From: Arsukibacterium sp. MJ3
GTDB lineage: Bacteria > Pseudomonadota > Gammaproteobacteria > Enterobacterales > Alteromonadaceae
DNA length: 64,000 nucleotides
Reading direction: 5' to 3'
Assembly (NCBI RefSeq): GCF_000987765.1
Contig: NZ_LAHP01000004.1
Coordinates: forward strand, 156,794-220,793
The notes under the pieces are model-generated. The model saw only the letters and a list, made by a program, of their open reading frames with translations. It had not been told where the DNA came from and did no database searches. Numbering within the stretch: position 1 is the stretch's first letter; each line of letters starts with the position of its first letter. This document shows, one piece after another, positions 1 to 6,420 of this stretch. The position numbers and the translations under genes were made by a program.

Positions 1-405
1 TGATAGCTGGGCTGGGATATGCTGTAAATGTAGCGCGGCTAATATGGCATTGATGGGCAAATTACTAAAATAGGCAGCCGGACCGTGAGATGCGGTAAGG
101 CTGTCGCGTGGTTGCTGGCCACAGCTATCGGCAGTGCCGGCGTTGATATAATTACTGGCTATTTTTTCCAGCTTTAGCCCGCTGCAAGCTGCCTGGCCCA
201 GCATAATCACCAGCACCGGTTTTAGTTGGGTAATCGCTTTTTCCAGCGCCAGTAAACTTTGTTTAAAGACACAGGGTAATTGCAGCGCGGTTATTGTTAC
301 TTCGCCATCACACTGCCAGCCGTTAAGTGCATTAGCCACCTGCCACGAGGTGTTCAGTGTTTCGCCGGCCAAGGGAGCAAACCCGGTGATCAGTACATTA
401 ACCAT
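1..405 (-). CDS. pcp: Pyroglutamyl-peptidase I-like protein, 5' part (runs off the left edge)
   Basis: The open frame reads leftward from an ATG at 403-405 and is still open at base 1, giving 135 residues. The start GFAPLAGETLNTSWQVA and the later LKLEKIASN and HGPAAYFSNLPI match the N-terminal two thirds of pyrrolidone-carboxylate peptidase, which removes N-terminal pyroglutamate from peptides. The region equivalent to the catalytic glutamate is kept (Glu in LEKIA), but the usual PFGGE is PLAGE and the GQAGGR segment is GQAACS. The catalytic Cys and His would lie outside the window, so activity cannot be judged. It lies upstream of glpK on the same strand only in the sense of reading away from it; no shared operon is evident. 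Family assignment is fairly sure, exact function less so. Confidence 0.75.
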   Translation of the reverse strand, partial: MVNVLITGFAPLAGETLNTSWQVANALNGWQCDGEVTITALQLPCVFKQSLLALEKAITQLKPVLVIMLGQAACSGLKLEKIASNYINAGTADSCGQQPRDSLTASHGPAAYFSNLPINAILAALHLQHIPAQLS

Positions 406-469
406 ATTGTGGTCCTGTAACGTGGATAGTCGCAAAACTCTGCAGACATTGTTGCTTGGATAGTCACTA

Positions 470-1957
470 CTATAACTGCTGCGTTAATACGGCGGCAACT
501 GTTGTTTGCCAGCGTTGATATAAGCGGGTTTGTTCGGTTAACGTTATGGCCGGGCTAAACTGCCAGTCTGCTTGCCAAATGTTACTTATATCGGCAATGC
601 CGGTGTAATCGCCCAGGCTTAACGCGGCTAAAAATGCCACACCAAAGGCGGTGGCGTCAGTGGTATTGCAGCGCTGCACGGGTTGTTGGCATAGGTCAGC
701 CAGTGCTTGCAAAAACCAGCGATTGCTGGTCATGCCGCCATCTACCCTTAATTGTGCAACGCTAATACCGTCCAGGCGCATGGCGTTAAGTAAATCAGCA
801 GTTTGATAGGCTACGCTACAAAGTGCGGCGGTAGCCAGTTGCACTTTACCGGTATTGCGGGTCATACCAAATAACGCTGCTTTTGCCTCTGGTTGCCAAT
901 AAGGCGCCCCCAGCCCGGTAAAAGCCGGTATAAGCAATTCTGTTTGTTGGTAACTGCTTTGGCTGGCCAGAGCTTCACTATCACTGGCCTGGTTAATAAT
1001 GCCCAGTTTATCGCGCAACCACTGCACGGTAGCGCCGGCCATAAAAATACTGCCTTCCAGCGCATAGGTAGCCTTGCCTTGCAGTTGCCAGGCTAAGGTA
1101 GTTAATAACTGGTTGTTACTTTGAATAATGCTGTTGCCAGTATTGACCATGGCGAAGCAACCGGTGCCATAGGTGCTTTTTAACATGCCGGGGGTAACAC
1201 ACGCCTGCCCCAGCAGCGCAGCCTGTTGATCGCCCAGTATCGCCATAACCGGAATGGCCGCGCCCAGCACAGCCACTGAACTAAAGCCAAATAATCCGGC
1301 GCTGTCCTTCACTTCAGGCAGCAAGCTTGCCGGTATGTTAAACAATTGCAGCAGTTCATTATCCCAGCTTTGGCTGTGTAAATTATACAGCGCGGTGCGA
1401 CTGGCATTACTGGCATCGGTAGCATGCACTTTGCCCGAGGTAAGTTGCCATAAAATAAAGCTATCAATAGTGCCAAAGCGAAGCTTGCCCGCTGCTGCGC
1501 GGGCTCGTGCCTCTGGAATGTTATCCAGTAACCAGGCAATTTTGCTGGCGGAAAAATAAGGGTCAGCCCGTAAACCAGTTTTTTGACTAATTATGCTCTG
1601 TGTGCCACGTTGTTGCAGTTCACGGCAATAGGCTGCCGTGCGCCGGTCTTGCCAGACTATGGCGTTGGCAATTGGCTCACCGCTGTCTTTATCCCAAAGC
1701 ACGGTTGTTTCACGTTGGTTACTAATAGCAATAGCAGCGATATCAAAGAGCGTGACGTTAGCTTTTTCCAGTACATTCTTTATACAACTGATGACACTTT
1801 GCCATATTTGCACGGGGTCTTGTTCAACCCAGCCAGCTTGCGGGTAGCTTAAAGTAAGCTCTTGCTGGCTTATGGCTAAGGCCTGTAGCTGTCGGTTAAA
1901 AATAATTGCCCGGCTAGAAGTAGTGCCTTGATCAATAGCGAGAATAAATTTGGTCAT
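470..1957 (-). CDS. glpK: Glycerol kinase
   Basis: This 495-residue protein has the usual GlpK length and makes sn-glycerol 3-phosphate from glycerol and ATP in the cytoplasm. The FGGY-kinase phosphate loop DQGTTSSR is at residues 9-16. Glycerol-contacting residues are in place: Arg82-Glu83 (NQRETTVLW), Trp102 (IVWQDRR), Tyr134 (ADPYFSASK) and Asp243-Gln244 (GDQQAALLG). The C-terminal ATP-site segment DGGMTSNRWFLQ is present. No glpF or glpD lies beside it. The ATG at 1957 faces the divergent DUF1840 gene across 62 bases, which must hold both promoters. The assignment is firm. Confidence 0.97.
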   Translation of the reverse strand: MTKFILAIDQGTTSSRAIIFNRQLQALAISQQELTLSYPQAGWVEQDPVQIWQSVISCIKNVLEKANVTLFDIAAIAISNQRETTVLWDKDSGEPIANAIVWQDRRTAAYCRELQQRGTQSIISQKTGLRADPYFSASKIAWLLDNIPEARARAAAGKLRFGTIDSFILWQLTSGKVHATDASNASRTALYNLHSQSWDNELLQLFNIPASLLPEVKDSAGLFGFSSVAVLGAAIPVMAILGDQQAALLGQACVTPGMLKSTYGTGCFAMVNTGNSIIQSNNQLLTTLAWQLQGKATYALEGSIFMAGATVQWLRDKLGIINQASDSEALASQSSYQQTELLIPAFTGLGAPYWQPEAKAALFGMTRNTGKVQLATAALCSVAYQTADLLNAMRLDGISVAQLRVDGGMTSNRWFLQALADLCQQPVQRCNTTDATAFGVAFLAALSLGDYTGIADISNIWQADWQFSPAITLTEQTRLYQRWQTTVAAVLTQQL

Positions 1958-2019
1958 GGTATCGACTAAAAGTAAGGTATGCTTAACGTCAGAGTAGCAG
2001 CAAACAATAAGGCGGCACC

Positions 2020-2373
2020 ATGATTACCTTTAAAAGCAAAGTAAGCGGTGATATTAATTACCATACTAAGGTTGGTTTAGCATTGCTTACCATGATGGGA
2101 CGGGACCACAAGGTGCCAAGTGCAATGTATGCCAATGACATACCTGCAGCGTTAAGCCGATTACAGCTTGAACTGGCTAAAGCAGCTGAAGCAGCAGCCG
2201 AAGATGCCACGGCGGCGGCCGAACAACAGGAAAAAGCGTCGCAGGCAGAAAGCCAGCGGAGCAATAACGAGGAAGAAAAAACAGATCCGATAAGTTTAAC
2301 CGTGCGCGCCGAGCCGCTGCTAAAACTATTGCAACAAGCGCAGCAGGCTAATGTTGGACTGATGTGGGAATAA
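2020..2373 (+). CDS. DUF1840 family protein
   Basis: The 117-residue protein starts MITFKSKVSGDINYHTKVG and continues with LLTMMGRDHKVPSAMYANDIPAALSRL in pieces typical of DUF1840, a small cytoplasmic proteobacterial family of unknown function. The family signature is the N-terminal MITFKSKA-type strand followed by a metal-like or cofactor-like MGxxxxVPGA segment and a DIPAAL helix. Residues 50-80 are an Ala/Glu/Gln-rich linker (AKAAEAAAEDATAAAEQQ), likely helical and flexible. It is divergent from glpK and converges on the next gene with only 17 bases between the stops. No biochemical role is known to me. Confidence 0.85.
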   Translation: MITFKSKVSGDINYHTKVGLALLTMMGRDHKVPSAMYANDIPAALSRLQLELAKAAEAAAEDATAAAEQQEKASQAESQRSNNEEEKTDPISLTVRAEPLLKLLQQAQQANVGLMWE

Positions 2374-2390
2374 TAAAGCCACGTTCATAA

Positions 2391-2720
2391 TTAACTTGGG
2401 TGCGGGACGACTTTACATTGCAATAATTGCTTTTTAAAGTCGTTTATTTGCTGCTGAGTGTCTGCTGAAACAGCACCTGCGGCAAGCATCGTTTCAAAAA
2501 TAGCAAATTGCTGGTCAATTTGGTCCAGTTCACATTTACATTCTGCTTTAATAGCCCCTGGGCTATAGCCTTTGCTGTTCAGCACTTCAACACAACGCTC
2601 TAGATAACCATCAAGCAGCTGCTGTTTGACGTCGGTAGTTGAGGCAACTGCTGTTGGACAGTACCAGATGGTAAAAAGAATAGCCGCCATAATAGCGCGC
2701 GGTGTGAAAAATGTTTTCAT
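2391..2720 (-). CDS. Small exported protein of unknown function
   Basis: I do not recognise the family. From the ATG at 2720 the protein begins MKTFFTPRAIMAAILFTIWY and has an Ala-x-Ala-type cleavage site near CPTAVAS, so export to the periplasm is likely. An upstream in-frame ATG at 2738 would add MVSDTP and spoil the signal-peptide N-region. A TATAAT at 2751-2756 (minus sense) would place a transcript start very close to 2738, which also favours the 2720 start, although neither start has a clear ribosome site. The mature part is about 85 residues, mostly helical, with Cys in RCVEVL, ECKCEL and LLQCK: four cysteines that could make disulfides. It lies downstream of the ArsA-like gene. Confidence 0.65.
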   Translation of the reverse strand: MKTFFTPRAIMAAILFTIWYCPTAVASTTDVKQQLLDGYLERCVEVLNSKGYSPGAIKAECKCELDQIDQQFAIFETMLAAGAVSADTQQQINDFKKQLLQCKVVPHPS

Positions 2721-2788
2721 CGGCGTGTCAGATACCATTTAACTGTGATTATAGTGTAGATAGTAGCTGATTAGTCGTAATAAATCAG

Positions 2789-3793
2789 CTATAGACCAGC
2801 TTGTTGCAGTAAATTGGCAATATGTTGTAGCGCAGAGAGCCCTTGAATATCTGTGGTTTGCAGTGGCACTTTGTAGCGGGGCAGGTGGCCAAAATCCTGC
2901 TTTATTTGCGCCAAATGAATTTTTTCCTGGCTGCGCCGTGCTACCAAAAACTGGCCGTCAGCGCTATCGGGTAAAATACGGTTCACCACTAAGCCGGCTA
3001 GTGGCAGTTTTTCTTGCAGTAAGCTTTGCACTGCCCGACCCGTTTCCAGGATAGGCAGTTTTTCTGGTGTTAACACAAACAACAGCGCTGTTTGGCTAGC
3101 GTCCGTTAATATTTCTCGGGTGCGCTGCAGTAAACGCTGACGGGCCAGTAAGGTGTCAGTAATGGCTTTATTGCGCTCGTCCATACCTGCAGTAGCATGC
3201 TCGCTTGGGTCGGCTAAAGGGTTGCTAACATCACGGCCGCCTTTAGGGGTTAAATGGCTTAGCACTTCGCCGAGCTTTTCTGAGCGTTTATTGGCATTCA
3301 GTAAGCCCTGAGTCCAGGCGGCCATGGCTTCTGGCAGACTGAGTAAACGTAAGGTATGGCCGGTAGGCGCGGTGTCGAAAATCACTAAATCATAGTCTCT
3401 TAAACCCAGCTCAATAACATTGGCCATCCGCTCCAGCATGGCGGCTTCCTGTGCACCCGGTGAATGGCGGGTTAAGCGCATTTGCCGTTCAATTTCATTG
3501 TACATTTCGGGTCGGGTAAAGCGTTTTAGTTGGGCGCTAACGTTGGCCAAATGCTCAGCAATTTGACGGTCTGGATCAAGCTCTAACCCGTCCAGGTTAG
3601 GGGCTAAACGGGTAATTTTATCGCCGATGGCACGATTAAAGGCATCACTTAGGCTGTGCGCCGGATCGGTTGAGACCAGTAATACACTTTTGCCACGATG
3701 GGTGGCCAGCAAAGCTAACGCCGAGCTGATCGTGGTTTTCCCGACACCGCCCTTACCACCGATCAGCAACAACCGTTTTTCGGTTAACAACAT
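2789..3793 (-). CDS. ArsA/Get3-family ATPase without cysteines
   Basis: The 334-residue single-domain protein has the deviant Walker A GKGGVGKT at residues 13-20, the STDPAHSLSDAF switch I at 41-52 and DTAPTGHTLRLL at 140-151, which together define the ArsA/Get3 branch of SIMIBI ATPases. It contains no cysteine, so it lacks both the arsenite-binding Cys triad of ArsA and the zinc CxxC of Get3. No arsB, arsD or arsR is nearby. Its start overlaps the end of the upstream Cys-Cys-tail gene by 10 bases, implying translational coupling. It probably acts as a dimeric client-handling or maturation ATPase for its operon partners; that role is inference. Annotation as an arsenical pump ATPase would be misleading. 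Confidence 0.9.
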   Translation of the reverse strand: MLLTEKRLLLIGGKGGVGKTTISSALALLATHRGKSVLLVSTDPAHSLSDAFNRAIGDKITRLAPNLDGLELDPDRQIAEHLANVSAQLKRFTRPEMYNEIERQMRLTRHSPGAQEAAMLERMANVIELGLRDYDLVIFDTAPTGHTLRLLSLPEAMAAWTQGLLNANKRSEKLGEVLSHLTPKGGRDVSNPLADPSEHATAGMDERNKAITDTLLARQRLLQRTREILTDASQTALLFVLTPEKLPILETGRAVQSLLQEKLPLAGLVVNRILPDSADGQFLVARRSQEKIHLAQIKQDFGHLPRYKVPLQTTDIQGLSALQHIANLLQQAGL

Positions 3794-4056
3794 TTAATAT
3801 TATCCAACGGGGAGTGGGGCATACCAATGCGGGTATGCCAGTCATGAAAACGCTCCATTAACAGCGGTTGTAACTCCAGGGTGTAATAACTGGCTGGGTT
3901 TGGCACACCCATCATTTCAGAAAAAATCAGTAGCATAAACAGGTCATCCTCTTCACGCTTAGCACGCGCTATAGCACTGCGATAAGGTGCGTTGTAAGCC
4001 TCTTCGGCATAAAAACTGGCTTGGCGAAACCAGGCCTTGATGCTATCAAACTTCAT
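3784..4056 (-). CDS. 90-residue protein with terminal Cys-Cys (cory-CC-star-like)
   Basis: The protein starts MKFDSIKAWFRQASFYAEEA and ends DNIKCC. The two cysteines are its only ones and are the last two residues. I recall a small family called cory-CC-star protein that has this size, this tail and ArsA-like neighbours; I cannot confirm the match here. The middle (REEDDLFMLLIFSEMMGVPNP) is an acidic then hydrophobic helix, too short to be a sure membrane segment. Start and stop are both overlapped: ATGA with cstA upstream, and the Cys-Cys-stop codons lie inside the first codons of the ATPase gene. Function is unknown; a partner or substrate of the ATPase is a reasonable inference. Confidence 0.85.
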   Translation of the reverse strand: MKFDSIKAWFRQASFYAEEAYNAPYRSAIARAKREEDDLFMLLIFSEMMGVPNPASYYTLELQPLLMERFHDWHTRIGMPHSPLDNIKCC

Positions 4057-5738
4057 GTTTTATCCGTTACCGGGTTGGCTTTGTTTGCCTTAATTTGTTT
4101 GGTTAACGTGGCCGTACACTCAAGTGACACCAATATTGCTGCCGCTAATACCACTAAATCTAAACCAAACAAGAACCAGTCGCCTTTGACATAAAAACTT
4201 TTTAGCTGGGTCAACAGCGCCAGTGTCGTCATTAAGAGCAAAAAGATTAATGGGCCTAGCGTATACCACATAGGCCGGCGTTTCTTTACCAACATTACGG
4301 TAATAACCAATAGGGTTAAGCCCGCCAGTAACTGGTTTGTGGTTCCAAATAATGGCCAGATTAACATACCGCCAGAGCCGTCACCGCCGGCACCAAACGC
4401 CAGTAATAAACATGACCCCACTGCCAGAAAAGTCGCTGGCACGGCTTTTTGCATCCAGCCAATATTATAAATATTGCCCCATTCCTGAAAAATATAGCGT
4501 TGCAGGCGTAGGCCAGTGTCCATAGTGGTACCGGCAAAGAGCACGACCATTACCGTTAGCAGGGTCTGCGCTAACACGGTATCCATGCCAACACCCTGTT
4601 GCAGAATATTCGCACCGCCGGAAATAAAAGCGGATACGCCACCTTGTCCAAAACTATGATAAATCGATTGCCAGTCAGCCAGGCTGGCAAAACCAGCCGT
4701 AGCCGCAATAATAGCAGCCAGCGCTAATGAACCTTCGCCCACGGCACCAAAATAACCGACAAAGCGCACATCCGGTTCTTTATCCAGTTGTTTTGAGGTG
4801 GTGCCGCTGGAAACCAAGCCATGGAAGCCTGAAATGGCGCCGCAGGCAATGGTTACAAATAACAACGGGATCATTGAGGGGGTGCCTGCGGGTAAGTCAG
4901 TGTTAAAAGCTGGCGCGACAATCTCCGGGCCTGAAATAAGTACGGCGCCGTATAATAAAATTAAACCAATGAAGAGCTGAATGCCATTAATATAATCACG
5001 TGGTTGTAACAACATCCACACCGGTAGTAACGAGGCGATGGCGGCATAAGCGAATAGAATAATAATCCAGCTTTGATTGTCACTAAGTGGGCCAAGTGTT
5101 TCAGGCAAAGCCAGTGGCAGCATGGGGCCAACATAAATCATGGCATAGAGTGCTACAACACCAACAATGGTAACCAGTAGTAGGTTGATAAGCTTGCGAT
5201 AAATGAGCTGACCGATGATCAGGGCAACGACAATAGCACCCCACACCGGAATGGTGGCGCTGGGGAAATTAATTAATTGGCCAGCAATAACCACCGCAAA
5301 AACGGCGTTAACCATGATCAGTACCAAGAAAATAACGATCATAAAGATGCTGCGAGCCCGATTACCAACTATGTCACCCGTAAGTGAACCAATCGACTTG
5401 GCCTTATTACGGGCGCTGGCCCAAATAGCGCCAGCATCATGCACCCCGGCAAAGAAAATGGTACCAAAAACAACCCATAAAAACGCCGGAACCCAGCCCC
5501 AGATCACGGCAATAGCCGGACCTATAATGGGAGCTGCACCGGCTACCGAGGTAAAATGATGCCCCCACAAGATATATTTATTGGTGGGGACGTAATCAAC
5601 ACCATCCTGCATTTCGTGAGCAGGGGTGCGAAAATAAGGATCAACTTTGAAGATTTTTTCACAGATAAACTTAGAGTAAACAAAATAGCCTAAAGCCATA
5701 GCGCCTAAGCCCATCAACATCAAATATATCGCATTCAT
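4053..5738 (-). CDS. cstA: CstA-family carbon starvation / peptide-pyruvate transporter, short form
   Basis: The 561-residue inner-membrane protein carries the CstA core: GHHFTSVAGAAPIIGPAIAV near residues 59-78, VHDAGAIWASARNKAKSIG near 100-118, and about sixteen hydrophobic segments. E. coli CstA and BtsT are roughly 700 residues, so this is the shorter form, lacking much of the C-terminal region. CstA relatives import pyruvate or peptides under carbon limitation. A good ribosome site (AGAGG) precedes the ATG. The stop overlaps the next start as ATGA, making it the first gene of a three-gene operon with the Cys-Cys-tail protein and the ArsA-like ATPase. Substrate is not predictable from sequence alone. 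Confidence 0.92.
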   Translation of the reverse strand: MNAIYLMLMGLGAMALGYFVYSKFICEKIFKVDPYFRTPAHEMQDGVDYVPTNKYILWGHHFTSVAGAAPIIGPAIAVIWGWVPAFLWVVFGTIFFAGVHDAGAIWASARNKAKSIGSLTGDIVGNRARSIFMIVIFLVLIMVNAVFAVVIAGQLINFPSATIPVWGAIVVALIIGQLIYRKLINLLLVTIVGVVALYAMIYVGPMLPLALPETLGPLSDNQSWIIILFAYAAIASLLPVWMLLQPRDYINGIQLFIGLILLYGAVLISGPEIVAPAFNTDLPAGTPSMIPLLFVTIACGAISGFHGLVSSGTTSKQLDKEPDVRFVGYFGAVGEGSLALAAIIAATAGFASLADWQSIYHSFGQGGVSAFISGGANILQQGVGMDTVLAQTLLTVMVVLFAGTTMDTGLRLQRYIFQEWGNIYNIGWMQKAVPATFLAVGSCLLLAFGAGGDGSGGMLIWPLFGTTNQLLAGLTLLVITVMLVKKRRPMWYTLGPLIFLLLMTTLALLTQLKSFYVKGDWFLFGLDLVVLAAAILVSLECTATLTKQIKANKANPVTDKT

Positions 5739-5826
5739 TCCACTACCTCTGATAGGGTATTAACGTCAGAATAAGCATAGTACATCAGAGGGTAAGCAAC
5801 AGGCATGCGACTTAAGTCTAACCATA

Positions 5827-5842
5827 CCCGCTTTGCAGCGGG
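5827..5842 (-). terminator. Hairpin between ydbL and cstA
   Basis: CCCGCT and AGCGGG form a perfect 6-bp GC-rich stem with a 4-base loop, placed just after ydbL and before cstA on the minus strand. There is no U-tract after the stem, so termination by this element is doubtful; it could also shield the 3' end of the ydb transcript. Confidence 0.35.
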
Positions 5843-5864
5843 CGATCTAACTATTTGGTTTAAC

Positions 5865-6218
5865 TTAACGTTTTTGCACCCAAGCACCATTTAGAAAAAT
5901 AAAATGGCCACTGGCGGTTCGTTCAATAGCTTTTTGGCCAGCAATTGCTTCGACATCGGCTACGGCAATATTATTTTGTTTGGCCATACGGCTGTATTCA
6001 GCACGGCGGGCGTCATTAATTAACTTAACAACTGCCTCGCTATCGCTAGTGCTGTTAATCACCCCTAAATAACCATTAGGTTGTTCGCCAACAGTGCCTT
6101 GTACTTTTGCCTGCCCCAGCGCTGCCATTGCTTGTTGCAGGTTCATGGCCAGTACTGGCAAACTCATCGCAAATAACAAACCGGCCAACATCAAATGGGG
6201 TTTAGTAAATCGTTTCAT
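5865..6218 (-). CDS. ydbL: YdbL family periplasmic protein (DUF1318)
   Basis: I place the start at the ATG at 6218 because a strong AAGGAG lies seven bases upstream and a clean signal peptide follows (MKRFTKPHLMLAGLLFAMSL, cleavage after LAM/VLA). An in-frame upstream ATG would add 20 residues that break the signal. The mature protein has the YdbL hallmarks QGTVGEQPNGYLGV and a C-terminal HFIFLNGAWVQK. YdbL is known in E. coli as the periplasmic helper of the YdbH-YnbE envelope bridge that takes part in phospholipid transport to the outer membrane. It is last in the ydbH-ynbE-ydbL operon, 10 bases after ynbE. Confidence 0.9.
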   Translation of the reverse strand: MKRFTKPHLMLAGLLFAMSLPVLAMNLQQAMAALGQAKVQGTVGEQPNGYLGVINSTSDSEAVVKLINDARRAEYSRMAKQNNIAVADVEAIAGQKAIERTASGHFIFLNGAWVQKR

Positions 6219-6228
6219 TATGTTCTCC

Positions 6229-6420
6229 TTAAAATAAGCCACTGTTATCGCTAAATAATTCATCAAGTTGTTTATCAACCTTAATGTAAATTTCGTGCTG
6301 AATTTTTACATTCAAATTGATATTTATAGGTTCATTGGGCAGTTCTACCTGAACTTTTGGGGTGCAGGCAGATAGCAGCAAGCTGGCTGCTACCATTAAC
6401 CCGGCTAATAGTTTCATCAT
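6229..6420 (-). CDS. ynbE: YnbE-like outer-membrane lipoprotein
   Basis: This 63-residue protein has a signal peptide ending in the lipobox LLSAC (Cys19) followed by TPKVQVELPNEPININLNVK, the typical YnbE strand. In E. coli, YnbE is an outer-membrane lipoprotein whose monomers stack onto the C-terminus of YdbH to complete a hydrophobic bridge across the periplasm. Its ATG overlaps the ydbH stop by four bases (ATGA), so the two proteins are probably made in step. The identification rests on lipobox, length, strand motif and operon position, all of which agree. Confidence 0.9.
   Translation of the reverse strand: MMKLLAGLMVAASLLLSACTPKVQVELPNEPININLNVKIQHEIYIKVDKQLDELFSDNSGLF

Noticed and set aside
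2789..3793. Arsenic-resistance ATPase
   Set aside because: The protein has no cysteine at all, and no arsB, arsD or arsR is nearby, so arsenite binding of the ArsA type is not supported.
5215..5559. 114-codon open frame on the plus strand
   Set aside because: Antisense to cstA and without any start signal.
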